Of a stretch of 64,000 nt of DNA, positions 51,706 through 61,007 are shown one piece after another. The position numbers were made by a program, and so were the translations under genes. Below the pieces are notes generated by a model. It made no database searches, was not told where the DNA came from, and worked only from the letters and a program-made list of their open reading frames with translations. Source of the stretch: Pseudovibrio flavus (GTDB lineage Bacteria > Pseudomonadota > Alphaproteobacteria > Rhizobiales > Stappiaceae); assembly GCF_009711345.1 (NCBI RefSeq), contig NZ_SMMA01000059.1:91738-155737 (forward strand), given 5' to 3'. Position 1 is the stretch's first letter; every line of letters starts with the position of its first letter.

Positions 51706-54162
51706 ATGACCGAGACGACCTTGCCAATTGAAGGCGTGATCCCGCGCCTGAAACAAACCCTTCGCGACCATCGCAACGCCGTGCTTGTTGCTGAACCGGG
51801 CGCGGGTAAAACCACCCGTGTACCGTTGGCCTTGCTTGATGAGCCATGGCTTGAAGGGCGCAAGATTATTGTACTGGAGCCCCGCCGTCTGGCCGCCCGT
51901 GCTGCAGCCCGCCGCATGGCGCAGATGCTGGGCGAGCAGGCGGGTGAGACTGTCGGCTACCGCGTGCGCATGGAAAGCAAGGTTTCTGCCAAGACGCGCA
52001 TTGAGGTCGTCACCGAGGGTATTTTCACCCGGCAGATCCTTCAGGACCCTGAGCTTTCAGATATCGGCGCGGTACTGTTTGACGAGTTTCACGAGCGCTC
52101 GCTTGAAGCGGACCTCGGCCTTGCGCTGGCGCTGGACGTGCAGCAAGCCCTGCGAGATGATCTGCGCATTCTGCCCATGTCCGCAACGTTGGACGCTGCA
52201 TCTGTAGGCCAACTTCTTGGCGATGCGCCGACGATAACCTGCGAGGGGCGGCAGTTTCCGGTCGAGACGCGTTACCTTGGACGCGATAATGCGCAGCGGA
52301 TCGAAGACCAGATTGTCCGCGCAGTCCGCACCGCGATAGCCGAGGAAGAAGGTTCCGTTCTCGTCTTCCTGCCGGGGCAAGGTGAAATCAATCGTGTGCA
52401 GCAAGGTCTGGAAGGTAAGCTTCCTGCAAACGTGGATATCGCTCCGCTTTATGGTGCGCTGGATTTCAAAGCGCAGGATTTTGCGATCAAGCCCGCCGCT
52501 GAAGGGCGGCGCAAGGTCGTACTTACGACCTCCATTGCACAGACCTCCCTTACCATTGAGGGGGTCCGCGTGGTGATCGACAGCGGCCTCACCCGCACCA
52601 GCAATTTCGATGCCCAGCACGGCCTTTCGCGCCTTGTTACCGTTCGCACCTCCAGAGCTACCGCCGACCAGCGCCGTGGCCGCGCAGGCAGAACAGAAGC
52701 AGGTGTTTGCTACCGACTTTGGGACGAAGCGCAGACCAAGGCGCTGCCAGCCGATGATTTGCCTCAGATCCTTGAAAGCGATCTCTGCGGTTTGGTGCTG
52801 GATGTTGCCAGCTGGGGCGTAAACGACCCTTCTCAGCTCTCGTTTATGACGCCGCCCCCAAAAGCTGCGTGGCAAGAGGCCTGTAGCCTGCTGACCTCTC
52901 TGGATGCGCTTGATGACAAAGGGCACATTACCGATGGTGGAAAGGCTCTGGCGAAGCTGCCTCTACACCCTCGCCTTGCGCATATGATGCAGGAAGCAGC
53001 CAAGATCGATCAGCATCCGCTGGCATCTATGATCGCCGCACTCGTAAGCGAGCCGGGCCTTGGTGGACGATCCATCGATTTGCGTGATCGCCTGCGAGCG
53101 CTTGTAAATGACAGCTCTCAACGAGCGAAAAGCGCCCGTGCTCTTGCGGGGCGTTGGAGCCAGATGGTTAGCGCCTCCAAAGGTGAGCGTCCAGACTTTG
53201 AACAGGCTGGCCCTATTATGGCCTTTGCGTACCCTGACCGCATAGCCCAGCAGCGCGGTGGTGCGGGACGTTTCCGCCTTGCCTCTGGCCGCGGTGGCCA
53301 GATGGACCTCGAAGCCGCGCTTTCAACTGAACCGTTCATCACCATCGCGGAGATGCAGGGTTCGGCAGCGCAAGGGCGTATTCTTCTTGCCGCACCAATC
53401 GAGCGTGATTTCATTGAGGAGCATTTTGCCAGCCAACTGGTGCGTAAAGAGCATGTAACCTTTTCACCGAACGGTGCCATTCGCGCAGTACGCCAATTGC
53501 AGTTGGGCAAGGTGGTTCTGGCGGAAGAGAAAATCAGCAATCCTGACCCAGAGGCTATTCTTGATGCGCTGGTCTCGGTGGTCAGCGGCCAGCCGCTTGC
53601 TAAGCTGCCGTGGACCAAGGACCAACTGCGCCTTCGGGATCGCGTAAACTATGTACGTGACCAGCTTGGCGAACCATGGCCGGACCTTTCCGATCAAGCG
53701 CTTTCTGATGACTTCGACTGGCTGCGCCCGTTCTTAAGCGGCTTAACAAGTGTGAACCAGATCAACGCGCAGATCCTTGGAGATGCGCTGGCAAACTTGC
53801 TGCCGTGGGCACAGATGAACGAACTGGAACAGCTCGCCCCCGCTCACTTTGAAGCGCCAACAGGATCACGCACACCGATTTTGTATGATGGCCCGCAGGG
53901 GCCGCGCATCGCCATCCGCGTTCAAGAGCTTTTTGGCCTAGCAGACCATCCATCCATTTGCGATGGAAAGCTGCCTTTGACTCTAGAACTTCTCTCTCCT
54001 GCGCAGCGACCTATTCAGGTAACGAGGGATCTTCCGGGCTTCTGGAAGGGATCTTGGGCCGATGTGAAAGCCGATATGAAAGGGCGCTACCCGCGCCACC
54101 CTTGGCCGGACAATCCGCTGGAAGCCGAAGCCACCAAGCGCGCTAAGCCACGCAAACAGTAG
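51706..54162 (+). CDS. hrpB: ATP-dependent helicase HrpB
   Basis: An 818-residue DExH-box helicase of the HrpA/HrpB group. Motifs: AEPGAGKTTRVPLALL (Walker A), LEPRRLAARAAARRMA (Ia), FDEFHERSLEADLGLAL (II, DEFH), MSATLDAASV (III), VLTTSIAQTSLTIEGV and DQRRGRAGRTEAGVCYRLW (VI). The HrpB-specific C-terminal domain follows (KVTFSPNGAIRAVRQ-type sequence and RYPRHPWPDNPL at the end). Normal family length. The cellular role of HrpB is poorly defined; RNA remodelling is assumed. Confidence 0.95.
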   Translation: MTETTLPIEGVIPRLKQTLRDHRNAVLVAEPGAGKTTRVPLALLDEPWLEGRKIIVLEPRRLAARAAARRMAQMLGEQAGETVGYRVRMESKVSAKTRIEVVTEGIFTRQILQDPELSDIGAVLFDEFHERSLEADLGLALALDVQQALRDDLRILPMSATLDAASVGQLLGDAPTITCEGRQFPVETRYLGRDNAQRIEDQIVRAVRTAIAEEEGSVLVFLPGQGEINRVQQGLEGKLPANVDIAPLYGALDFKAQDFAIKPAAEGRRKVVLTTSIAQTSLTIEGVRVVIDSGLTRTSNFDAQHGLSRLVTVRTSRATADQRRGRAGRTEAGVCYRLWDEAQTKALPADDLPQILESDLCGLVLDVASWGVNDPSQLSFMTPPPKAAWQEACSLLTSLDALDDKGHITDGGKALAKLPLHPRLAHMMQEAAKIDQHPLASMIAALVSEPGLGGRSIDLRDRLRALVNDSSQRAKSARALAGRWSQMVSASKGERPDFEQAGPIMAFAYPDRIAQQRGGAGRFRLASGRGGQMDLEAALSTEPFITIAEMQGSAAQGRILLAAPIERDFIEEHFASQLVRKEHVTFSPNGAIRAVRQLQLGKVVLAEEKISNPDPEAILDALVSVVSGQPLAKLPWTKDQLRLRDRVNYVRDQLGEPWPDLSDQALSDDFDWLRPFLSGLTSVNQINAQILGDALANLLPWAQMNELEQLAPAHFEAPTGSRTPILYDGPQGPRIAIRVQELFGLADHPSICDGKLPLTLELLSPAQRPIQVTRDLPGFWKGSWADVKADMKGRYPRHPWPDNPLEAEATKRAKPRKQ

Positions 54163-54192
54163 TTTTTTTTTACCGAGGAAACTCGGCAACAA

Positions 54193-54217
54193 AAAAGGCC
54201 GGAGAACCGGCCTTTTC
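54193..54217. terminator. Bidirectional terminator between hrpB and bfr
   Basis: AAAAGGCCGG (54193-54202) pairs perfectly with CCGGCCTTTT (54207-54216) over AGAA, with A-run and T-run at the ends, between converging genes. A smaller stem with a GAAA loop, CCGAG/CTCGG (54173-54186), lies 7 bases to the left. Confidence 0.88.
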
Positions 54218-54239
54218 ATAACTCACAGAGACGCGGCGC

Positions 54240-54725
54240 TTATTCCGCTTCGTTTGCAGGTGATGCCTGCAGAAGACCGTAGCGCTCGATACCGATGCGG
54301 TCCACCAGTTCAAGCTGGGTTTCAAGAAAGTCGATGTGACCTTCTTCATCCATCATCAGCTCTTCAAACAGGTGCATGGTCACATAGTCACCCTGATCGC
54401 GGCAGACTTCGCGTGCTTCCTTGTAAAGCGCGCGGGCGGAGTACTCGCCAGCAAGATCACACTCAAGGCACTCTTTCAAAGATTGGCCGATGCGAAGCGG
54501 ATCAAGGGTCTGGAGGTTCGGATGACCTTCAAGGAAGATGATGCGCTCAATCAGCTTATCCGCGTGTTCCATCTCTTCGATAGATTCTTCACGCTCTTTC
54601 TTAGCAAGCTTGGTGAAGCCCCAATCATCCAACAATCTGTAGTGCAGCCAGTACTGATTGACTGCAGTCAGCTCATGACGCAGCGCCTTATTAAGATATT
54701 CCAGTACTTTAGGATCACCCTTCAT
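54240..54725 (-). CDS. bfr: Bacterioferritin
   Basis: A 161-residue haem-containing ferritin storing iron in 24-subunit shells. The ferroxidase ligands are present: Glu18 ([10 protein letters not shown]), Glu51 and His54 ([10 protein letters not shown]), Glu94 ([10 protein letters not shown]), and Glu127 and His130 ([10 protein letters not shown]). Haem-binding Met52 is kept (EEMEH). The start [15 protein letters not shown] is typical. It follows bfd by 71 bases, and an ICE-like iron box lies between them. Confidence 0.96.
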   Translation of the reverse strand: MKGDPKVLEYLNKALRHELTAVNQYWLHYRLLDDWGFTKLAKKEREESIEEMEHADKLIERIIFLEGHPNLQTLDPLRIGQSLKECLECDLAGEYSARALYKEAREVCRDQGDYVTMHLFEELMMDEEGHIDFLETQLELVDRIGIERYGLLQASPANEAE

Positions 54726-54760
54726 ACCACCGTCTCCCTACCTTGTGATGACTTCCAAAC

Positions 54761-54777
54761 ACTAGAATAATTCTAAA
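54761..54777 (-). promoter_or_regulatory. ICE/Irr-box-like palindrome upstream of bfr
   Basis: Read on the minus strand, TTTAGAATTATTCTAGT; the inner TAGAA-N3-TTCTA is a perfect palindrome. It matches the TTTAGAA-N3-TTCTAAA iron control element recognised by Irr in alphaproteobacteria in 15 of 17 positions by eye. It lies 36-52 bases ahead of the bfr start. A degenerate similar stretch is seen near 55080-55096, before bfd. Confidence 0.65.
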
Positions 54778-54796
54778 CTAATGTCCAGAACGCCTA

Positions 54797-55009
54797 TCAG
54801 GAATTTGCCGTATCCGCGGAATCACTTTCGTGCTCTGCATAGACAAGCTCAATAATGGTCGGGAAGCAACCGCCGCATTTCGGACGTTTGCCAAGATGGG
54901 AAAAAACTGCACCCGGAGTTGGTACGCCTCCGCCTTTTTGTTCTTTCAATTTGCGCGCAGCTTCGCGCACTTCATGATCTGTTATTACGTTGCAGTGGCA
55001 TACAATCAT
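54797..55009 (-). CDS. bfd: Bacterioferritin-associated ferredoxin (Bfd)
   Basis: A 70-residue [2Fe-2S] protein with MIVCHCNVITDHEVREAARK (Cys4, Cys6) and KRPKCGGCFPTIIELV (Cys45, Cys48), the BFD-like Fer2 pattern. Bfd reduces bacterioferritin haem so that stored iron is released. It lies directly before bfr on the same strand. The acidic HESDSADTANS tail is an unusual ending. It may have its own iron-regulated promoter in the 122-base gap to the next gene. Confidence 0.92.
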   Translation of the reverse strand: MIVCHCNVITDHEVREAARKLKEQKGGGVPTPGAVFSHLGKRPKCGGCFPTIIELVYAEHESDSADTANS

Positions 55010-55131
55010 CGGACTTACTTATCCTGCTTCCGCTTTCAGGGAAAGCAAAACATGCTAGTATCATGGGTGACAACTCAAAACTAGACTAATATACTCAACT
55101 TATAGCAACCCTGTCGCGAGTTACCACTCAC

Positions 55132-55881
55132 ATGAGCACTTCTGATCATCGCAAGACCGTTGTCCTGACCGGTGCAAGCCGAGGAATTGGCCATGCTACC
55201 GTGAAAAAATTCTCCCAAGCAGGCTACCGCGTGATTACGTGCTCTCGGCATCCGTTTTCACTCAAATGCCCATGGCCGTCCGGGGAAGAAGACCACATTC
55301 AGGTAGACCTTGGCGACCCTGAAAATCTGGAAGCAGCGGTTGAGCAGATCAAAGAGCGACTGGTGCGCGACGGGTCGAAACTGGAAGCGCTGGTAAACAA
55401 CGCTGGCATCAGCCCAAAGCAGGAAGACGGCGGGCGTTTCAATACGCTGGACACGCCTCTAGAGCTTTGGAAGGACGTTTTTCAGGTCAACTTCTTCGCG
55501 CCTATATCCTTGGCGCGCGGTTTGTTTGATGAGCTAAAAGCCGCTCGTGGATCCGTCGTAAACGTTACAAGTATTGCAGGCAGCCGCGTCCACCCGTTTG
55601 CTGGGGCAGCCTACGCGACCTCGAAAGCAGCACTCGCAGCTCTGACGCGCGAGATGGCAGCCGACTTTGGCCCGCACGGGATTCGCGTAAACGCCATCGC
55701 GCCGGGCGAGATCGACACCTCTATCCTTTCCCCCGGCACAGAGAAAATCGTTGAGGCCATTCCTATGCGCCGCTTGGGCACCACCACAGAGGTTGCTGAA
55801 ACCATCTTCTTCCTGTGCACCCAGCCTTCAACCTATGTAACAGGCGCTGAGATCCACATTAACGGCGGGCAGCACGTTTAA
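55132..55881 (+). CDS. SDR family oxidoreductase
   Basis: A 249-residue classical SDR. NAD(P) loop: VVLTGASRGIGHATVKKFSQAG (about 10-31). ALVNNAGISPK is the NNAG motif; the active site is Ser in NVTSIAGSR with YATSKAALAAL (Tyr, Lys), then RVNAIAPGEIDTS. Substrate unknown; it resembles 3-oxoacyl-ACP-reductase-like paralogues. It is divergent from bfd and convergent with the cox operon, and not visibly linked to either. Confidence 0.85.
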   Translation: MSTSDHRKTVVLTGASRGIGHATVKKFSQAGYRVITCSRHPFSLKCPWPSGEEDHIQVDLGDPENLEAAVEQIKERLVRDGSKLEALVNNAGISPKQEDGGRFNTLDTPLELWKDVFQVNFFAPISLARGLFDELKAARGSVVNVTSIAGSRVHPFAGAAYATSKAALAALTREMAADFGPHGIRVNAIAPGEIDTSILSPGTEKIVEAIPMRRLGTTTEVAETIFFLCTQPSTYVTGAEIHINGGQHV

Positions 55882-55903
55882 GTAAGGCGTTTGACGCCAA
55901 TGC

Positions 55904-55930
55904 AAAAAGCCGCCCAGTGGGCGGCTTTTC
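55904..55930. terminator. Bidirectional terminator between SDR gene and coxM
   Basis: AAAAGCCGCCC (55905-55915) pairs perfectly with GGGCGGCTTTT (55919-55929) over AGT. It lies between the SDR stop (55881) and the coxM stop (55952), which face each other, and can end both transcripts. Confidence 0.88.
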
Positions 55931-55951
55931 TGTTTTCGATTACTGCTTATA

Positions 55952-56749
55952 TCAGGCAGCTGCGACAGCGCGCTTGGCCATAACAGTAACAAGGTTTGCG
56001 CGGTACTCTGACGAACCGTGAATGTCGCTGATAAGGTCATCCGCAGAAACGGAGATGGAGGCGACAGCATCTGGAGACCAGCTACCATTCAGCGCTGTTT
56101 CCATTTCCTTCACACGGAAGACGCCATCCTGTCCCGCACCCGTTACAGCCACACGGGTACCGTTTGCTCCCTTAGCAACGAATACGCCCGCCATTGCATA
56201 ACGGGATGCTGGGTTCGGGAACTTGGCGTAAGCCGACTTTTCCGTTGCAGGGAAAACAATCGCTGTAACGATCTCGTCTTCATCAAGAGCGGTTTCAAAC
56301 ATGCCGGTGAAGAAGTCATCGGCGGTGAATTCGCGCTTGTTGGTCTCGATGCTAGCACCAAGGGCGAGCAGCGCCGATGGATAGTCAGCCGCAGGGTCGT
56401 TGTTGGCAATGGACCCGCCAATCGTGCCCATGTGGCGCACATGCGGGTCACCAATTTTGCCTGCAAGAGCAGCAAGCCCCGGCAGGGCCTCTTTAACATC
56501 AGCGCTACCGGCAACGTCTGCATGGCAGGTAGCCGCACCAATGCGAATAGACCCATCAGACTGCCTGCTGATGCCCTTCAGCTCGTCAATCTGGCGCAGA
56601 TCAATAAGGTCAGAAGGCGCAGCAAGACGCTGTTTCATAGTTGGAATAAGCGTCTGACCGCCTGACAGCAGCTTACCGTCATCGGCTTTTTTCAATAGAT
56701 CGACCGCTTCGGATACGGACGATGCCTTGTGGTAGGTAGTCTCGTACAT
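55952..56749 (-). CDS. coxM: CO dehydrogenase-like FAD subunit (medium, CoxM family)
   Basis: A 265-residue FAD-binding subunit of the xanthine dehydrogenase/CODH family. The FAD motifs are LLSGGQTLIPTMKQRLA (about 31-47, form of AGGQS) and GTIGGSIANNDPAADYP (about 106-122, TIGGS). It passes electrons from the iron-sulfur subunit to the acceptor. The order S-L-M, with this gene last, is typical for form II operons. Its leader has a CACTTG-N3-CAAGTG palindrome 15 bases before the start. Confidence 0.88.
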   Translation of the reverse strand: MYETTYHKASSVSEAVDLLKKADDGKLLSGGQTLIPTMKQRLAAPSDLIDLRQIDELKGISRQSDGSIRIGAATCHADVAGSADVKEALPGLAALAGKIGDPHVRHMGTIGGSIANNDPAADYPSALLALGASIETNKREFTADDFFTGMFETALDEDEIVTAIVFPATEKSAYAKFPNPASRYAMAGVFVAKGANGTRVAVTGAGQDGVFRVKEMETALNGSWSPDAVASISVSADDLISDIHGSSEYRANLVTVMAKRAVAAA

Positions 56750-56763
56750 TTTTCAAAGCCTCC

Positions 56764-56778
56764 CACTTGCAACAAGTG
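56764..56778 (-). promoter_or_regulatory. CACTTG-N3-CAAGTG palindrome before coxM
   Basis: A perfect 6-3-6 palindrome (56764-56778) directly ahead of the coxM ribosome site. Its core CTTG-N3-CAAG is the same motif found twice upstream of coxG. A perfect 7-bp stem GGTTCGC/GCGAACC (56806-56821) lies further upstream in the same gap. Confidence 0.45.
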
Positions 56779-56907
56779 TTTTATGGCAAAGGGTTGAATT
56801 TATCTGGTTCGCGAGCGAACCCTCTCGCCGGTTGCCGGCATTGCCACTCCTGTTCTTTTCCAAAAGGGCGGCAACGCCTACTTTTCACTCCGGCTATGGA
56901 ACGGTGA

Positions 56908-59271
56908 TTACTCGGCAGCCTCCTTCATCCCTTTTTGCTGGAGAGCCTGCCAAACGCGCGACGGCGATGCTGGCATTGCAAAGTCCTCCACGCCCAGCGC
57001 GTCGGTAATCGCATTGATTACTGCTGGCGGAGAACCAATGGCCCCTGCCTCACCACAGCCCTTCATGCCCAGCGGGTTGCCCGGACATTCGGTAACCGTG
57101 GTTTCCAGCTTGAAGGATGGCACATCATCAGCGCGTGGCATGGTGTAATCCATGTAAGAGGCTGAAAGCAGCTGACCGTCTTCATCATAGGCAGCGTTTT
57201 CAAGCAGGGCCTGACCGATACCCTGCACCAGACCGCCATGAACCTGACCTTCAACAATCATCGGGTTGATGATGGTACCGAAGTCATCGGCTGCAACGAA
57301 GTTGACGACTTCCACCTTGCCGGTGTCAGGATCAATCTCCACTTCGCAGATGTGCGTTCCTGCTGGGAAGGTAAAGTTCGTCGGGTCGTAGAAAGCGCTT
57401 TCTTTAAGACCCGGTTCCATTCCCTCTGGCAGGTTATGAGCGGTGTAGGCAGCAAGAGCGATCTCGGTGAAGGAAAGTTTCTTGTCGGTACCGGCAACCT
57501 TAAGCTCGCCGTTCTCGATTTCGATATCCCCTTCAGAGGCTTCCATAAGGTGGGCGGCAATGCGCTTGGCTTTGTCTTCCACCTTGTCCAACGCTTTGAC
57601 GATGGCAGACATGCCAACCGCGCCGGAGCGGGAACCGTAAGTGCCCATGCCGAACTGGACCTTGTCGGTATCGCCGTGCACGATTGCCACGTTGTCCGTA
57701 GGCAAACCGAAGCGCTCTGCAATGAGCTGCGAGAACGTCGTCTCGTGCCCCTGACCGTGCGAGTGAGAACCTGTCAGCACCTCGATTGTGCCAACGGGAT
57801 TGACCCGCACTTCCGCAGATTCCCAAAGACCGACGCCTGCGCCAAGCGAGCCAACCGCTTGCGAAGGAGCAATACCGCAAGCCTCGATGTAGCAGGACAT
57901 GCCGATGCCGCGTAGCTTTCCGTTTGCCTCGGACTGGGCACGGCGGCTTGCAAACCCAGCATAGTCGATCGCCTTCATGGCAGCGTTGAGCGAAGCGTCA
58001 TAATCGCCCGCGTCGTAGCACATGATAACCGGCGTTTGGTGCGGGAACTCTGTCACGAAGTTCAGGCGGCGGAAGTCAGCCGGATCCATACCGATCTGGC
58101 GGGCTGCCGTTTCCATCATCCGCTCGATCACATAGGTCGCTTCCGGACGACCAGCGCCCCGATAGGCATCGACTGGCGTGGTGTTGGTGTAGACCGTTTT
58201 CACGTTAGCGTAGATGTTCGGGATGTTGTACTGGCCCGAAAGCAGCGTTGCATACAGATAGGTCGGTACGGACGAAGAGAACAGCGACATATATGCGCCG
58301 AGGTTCGCCAAGGTGTTAACCCGAAGACCGGTGATGCGGTTGTTCTCGTCCAGCGCCATCTCTGCTGTAGAGTGGTGGTCGCGGCCATGGGCATCTGTCA
58401 GGAACGCTTCAGTGCGATCAGACGTCCACTTAACCGGACGCCCCACACGCTTGGAAGCCCAAAGACAGGCGATCTCTTCCGGATAGATGTAGATTTTGGA
58501 GCCGAAGCCACCGCCAACATCCGGCGCAATCACGCGCAGCTTATGTTCTGGCGCTACGTTGTAGAACGCGGAAAGAACTAGGCGAGCAACGTGCGGGTTC
58601 TGAGATGTGGTGTAGAGCGTGTAATGCTCCTCTGCTGCATCAAAGCTGGCAACAGCGGAACGTGGCTCCATCGGATTCGGGACAAGACGGTTGTTGTCGA
58701 TGTCCATGCTTACGATGGTCTTGGCACTATCAAAAGCGGCGTTGGTTGCAGCTTCCTCGCCAATTTCCCAATCGAAGATCAGGTTACCCGGCGCTTCTGG
58801 ATGAAGCTGCGGAGCGCCTTCCTTAAGCGCATCACGGCTATCGACAATCACTGGAAGCTCTTCGTAATCAACTTCCACGGCCTCGGCAGCATCCATTGCC
58901 TGTTGCAATGTATCGGCCACAACAACAGCCACAGCCTGACCGACGAAGCGCACAGTTTCAGACTCAAGAGCACGCCACTGGCCCATGTTCATTGGCGAAC
59001 CATCTTTGGAATGGATCATCCAGCCGCAAATGATATTGCCAATACCGTCCGCTACAAGTTGATGGCCGTTTAGAACAGCATCAACGCCCGGCATTGCCAG
59101 CGCCGCATCAGTCTTGATTGACCTTACTTTCGCGTGTGCATGGGGAGAGCGAACGAAAGCCGCATAGCCCATGCGCGGCAACTTAACATCGTCGGTGTAA
59201 TTGCCGTTCCCCGTAATAAAGCGTTTATCTTCTTTGCGCAGTACCCGTGCGCCAATTCCCTCACTGGTCAT
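56908..59271 (-). CDS. coxL: Form II CO dehydrogenase-like molybdenum subunit (large, CoxL family)
   Basis: A 787-residue molybdenum-cofactor subunit from the ATG at 59271 with GGGAGGG upstream. It starts [24 protein letters not shown], and has [16 protein letters not shown] and the catalytic-Glu element [13 protein letters not shown] near the C-terminus. The active-site loop reads [11 protein letters not shown], the form II (BMS) signature; the A-Y-x-C-S-F-R motif of proven form I CODH, with its Cu-bound Cys, is absent. CO oxidation is therefore not assured; an aldehyde or N-heterocycle is possible. Confidence 0.92.
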   Translation of the reverse strand: MTSEGIGARVLRKEDKRFITGNGNYTDDVKLPRMGYAAFVRSPHAHAKVRSIKTDAALAMPGVDAVLNGHQLVADGIGNIICGWMIHSKDGSPMNMGQWRALESETVRFVGQAVAVVVADTLQQAMDAAEAVEVDYEELPVIVDSRDALKEGAPQLHPEAPGNLIFDWEIGEEAATNAAFDSAKTIVSMDIDNNRLVPNPMEPRSAVASFDAAEEHYTLYTTSQNPHVARLVLSAFYNVAPEHKLRVIAPDVGGGFGSKIYIYPEEIACLWASKRVGRPVKWTSDRTEAFLTDAHGRDHHSTAEMALDENNRITGLRVNTLANLGAYMSLFSSSVPTYLYATLLSGQYNIPNIYANVKTVYTNTTPVDAYRGAGRPEATYVIERMMETAARQIGMDPADFRRLNFVTEFPHQTPVIMCYDAGDYDASLNAAMKAIDYAGFASRRAQSEANGKLRGIGMSCYIEACGIAPSQAVGSLGAGVGLWESAEVRVNPVGTIEVLTGSHSHGQGHETTFSQLIAERFGLPTDNVAIVHGDTDKVQFGMGTYGSRSGAVGMSAIVKALDKVEDKAKRIAAHLMEASEGDIEIENGELKVAGTDKKLSFTEIALAAYTAHNLPEGMEPGLKESAFYDPTNFTFPAGTHICEVEIDPDTGKVEVVNFVAADDFGTIINPMIVEGQVHGGLVQGIGQALLENAAYDEDGQLLSASYMDYTMPRADDVPSFKLETTVTECPGNPLGMKGCGEAGAIGSPPAVINAITDALGVEDFAMPASPSRVWQALQQKGMKEAAE

Positions 59272-59381
59272 AGCGTTCCCTCCCAGAAACGGTCTACTCC
59301 AAAGCCGGTGCACCTACGCTATCCCACTGGATTAGCTCGCAGGTTCGCAACCGCCCGTCCTCTAGCTTTGCAAGTGCCGGA

Positions 59382-59870
59382 TTATTCTGCTGCCTCTAGA
59401 ACATCTGCCATCTCTTCAGATGCCTGCTTAATGGCCTTCACGATGTTGTGGTAACCGGTGCAGCGGCAGATATTGCCTTCCAACTCATGACGAATGGTGT
59501 CTTCATCAAGGTTCGGACCGAGACGATTGATCATGTCGATTGCAGACATAATCATGCCCGGTGTGCAGAAGCCGCACTGAAGGCCGTGATTTTCCTTGAA
59601 AGCCTTTTGAACCGGATGCAGTTCGGCTGGTGTTCCCACGCCTTCAATGGTGGTCACAGCGCCGCCATTGGCTTGAGCAGCCAGCATGGTGCAGGACTTA
59701 ACAGCCTTCCCATCCACATGCACAAGGCAAGCGCCACACTGGGACGTATCGCAGCCCACGTGGGTTCCGGTCAGTGCTAGATTTTCGCGGATGAATGTAG
59801 ACAGTAACGTGCGATCCTCGACGGTTCCGCTAACGGTTTTGCCGTTAACCGTCATGGTTACTTGACCCAT
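59382..59870 (-). CDS. coxS: CO dehydrogenase-like 2Fe-2S subunit (small, CoxS family)
   Basis: A 162-residue subunit from the ATG at 59870 (GAGGGAGGA upstream). It has the plant-type cluster [22 protein letters not shown] and the second cluster [10 protein letters not shown] with [11 protein letters not shown], eight Cys in all. It carries electrons from the molybdenum site to FAD. It is followed by coxL after 110 bases and preceded by coxG. Confidence 0.93.
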   Translation of the reverse strand: MGQVTMTVNGKTVSGTVEDRTLLSTFIRENLALTGTHVGCDTSQCGACLVHVDGKAVKSCTMLAAQANGGAVTTIEGVGTPAELHPVQKAFKENHGLQCGFCTPGMIMSAIDMINRLGPNLDEDTIRHELEGNICRCTGYHNIVKAIKQASEEMADVLEAAE

Positions 59871-59926
59871 CAGGTTTCCTCCCTCTTTCTGACAGAACAC
59901 TTAGAGCGTTCTGCGCAAACGCTGAT

Positions 59927-59968
59927 TGGCTTTGCATTCAAGCTTCCCACGGCCGTTCCGCAAAGCCA
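59927..59968 (-). other. Stem-loop between coxG and coxS
   Basis: TGGCTTTGC (59927-59935) pairs perfectly with GCAAAGCCA (59960-59968) over 24 bases in the 176-base gap. A second small pair, CAGAAC/GTTCTG, lies at 59893-59913. No T-run follows; it may set relative expression of coxG and the enzyme genes. Confidence 0.4.
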
Positions 59969-60046
59969 GTCATATTCAAGGTAGACAGGTCTATAATTGC
60001 CGATTCATTTTCGCGTCCGAACCGACAAGCCAGACCTGCCCGATCC

Positions 60047-60745
60047 CTAGAAAATCAAATAGAGAATAATCAAAAGAAGCAGGGCGCCAAAGCCCCAGAC
60101 CATTGGTCCGCCCATTGTGCCTTTACCAGCAGCGACCTCGATTTTCTCTTCAACGTCTTTTACGGTTTCTTCTACCGCTTGTTCAGCATCTACGGCCGCC
60201 TCACGAAGACCGGCTGCTGCGTTTTCATTGGCGATGGTTTTGGCTTCCTCAGCCAACCCTTCATCCAGCTCCATGCGGGTTAGATTCTCGTCCTTTTCAC
60301 CAGAATCACCACCGAAGTAAGCATTAAGGGCAGAAAAGAAATCGTCTGCCATCTTCTTTGCAGTGGAATCAATAAGCCGGGCACCCAACTGCGCAAGCTT
60401 ACCGCCAACCTTGGCGTTTACAGAATAGGAAAGCCGCGTCTGCCCGCCTTCTTCTGCCAATGTAACCTCGGCACCACCTTTGGCAAAGCCTGCCACACCG
60501 CCTTTGCCCTCACCGGAAATCTTGTAGGATTTAGGAGGATCAAGATCTGAAAGTGTGACTTCGCCTTTGAATTTTGCCTTTACCGGCCCGACCTTAGCGG
60601 TCACAAGAGCGTTCATTTCCGTTGCGGATGTTTTGTTCAGCTCTTCACATCCGGGGATGCATTTCTTTAAGACTTCAGGATCGTTAAGCGCTTCCCAAAC
60701 AGCCTCGCGTGAAGCGGGGATCAGCTGTTCACCTGTCATTTCCAT
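60047..60745 (-). CDS. coxG: CoxG family protein (SRPBCC) with C-terminal membrane anchor
   Basis: A 232-residue protein. Residues 1-145 are a CoxG/SRPBCC domain (QLIPASREAVWEALNDPEVLKKCIPGCEEL, then VTAKVGPVKAKFKGEVTL and GARLIDSTAKKMADDFF). A Glu/Ala-rich linker (about 155-208) follows, then GPMVWGFGALLLLIILYLIF, one membrane helix at the very end. CoxG recruits or anchors CODH to the cytoplasmic membrane in Oligotropha. Here it heads the operon rather than following it. Confidence 0.87.
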   Translation of the reverse strand: MEMTGEQLIPASREAVWEALNDPEVLKKCIPGCEELNKTSATEMNALVTAKVGPVKAKFKGEVTLSDLDPPKSYKISGEGKGGVAGFAKGGAEVTLAEEGGQTRLSYSVNAKVGGKLAQLGARLIDSTAKKMADDFFSALNAYFGGDSGEKDENLTRMELDEGLAEEAKTIANENAAAGLREAAVDAEQAVEETVKDVEEKIEVAAGKGTMGGPMVWGFGALLLLIILYLIF

Positions 60746-60792
60746 TTGAAAAATTCCCCTAAAGTTATTTTCGCCCTAACTGGAAGTCAGCT

Positions 60793-60827
60793 CTTGTAAC
60801 AAGCAGTATTACGTAGCTTGGCTCAAG
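60793..60827 (-). promoter_or_regulatory. Two CTTG-N3-CAAG palindromes upstream of coxG
   Basis: CTTGTAACAAG (60793-60803) and CTTGGCTCAAG (60817-60827) share CTTG-N3-CAAG and are 24 bases apart centre to centre, 48-82 bases ahead of the coxG start. The same core appears before coxM. They are good candidates for the binding sites of the operon's regulator, which is not encoded next to it. Confidence 0.55.
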
Positions 60828-61007
60828 TTGGAGTGCAATGACAAGCTTTTATCTTTAAAAAGAGGCATATTTATTCTTGCAGTGTGGCAGCCCCAGACAA
60901 AGTCTGACGGTTCTTTTCCCTTATTTTGCAGAAAACATTGACCCACAGGCTCAGGCACCTTAATCGGTGTGCTCAAACACAGGCACGGCAGCACGGGCCC
61001 CGCCCTG

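Noticed and set aside
56908..59271. Form I (proven CO-oxidising) CoxL
   Set aside because: The A-Y-x-C-S-F-R loop is absent; AYRGAGR is present instead.
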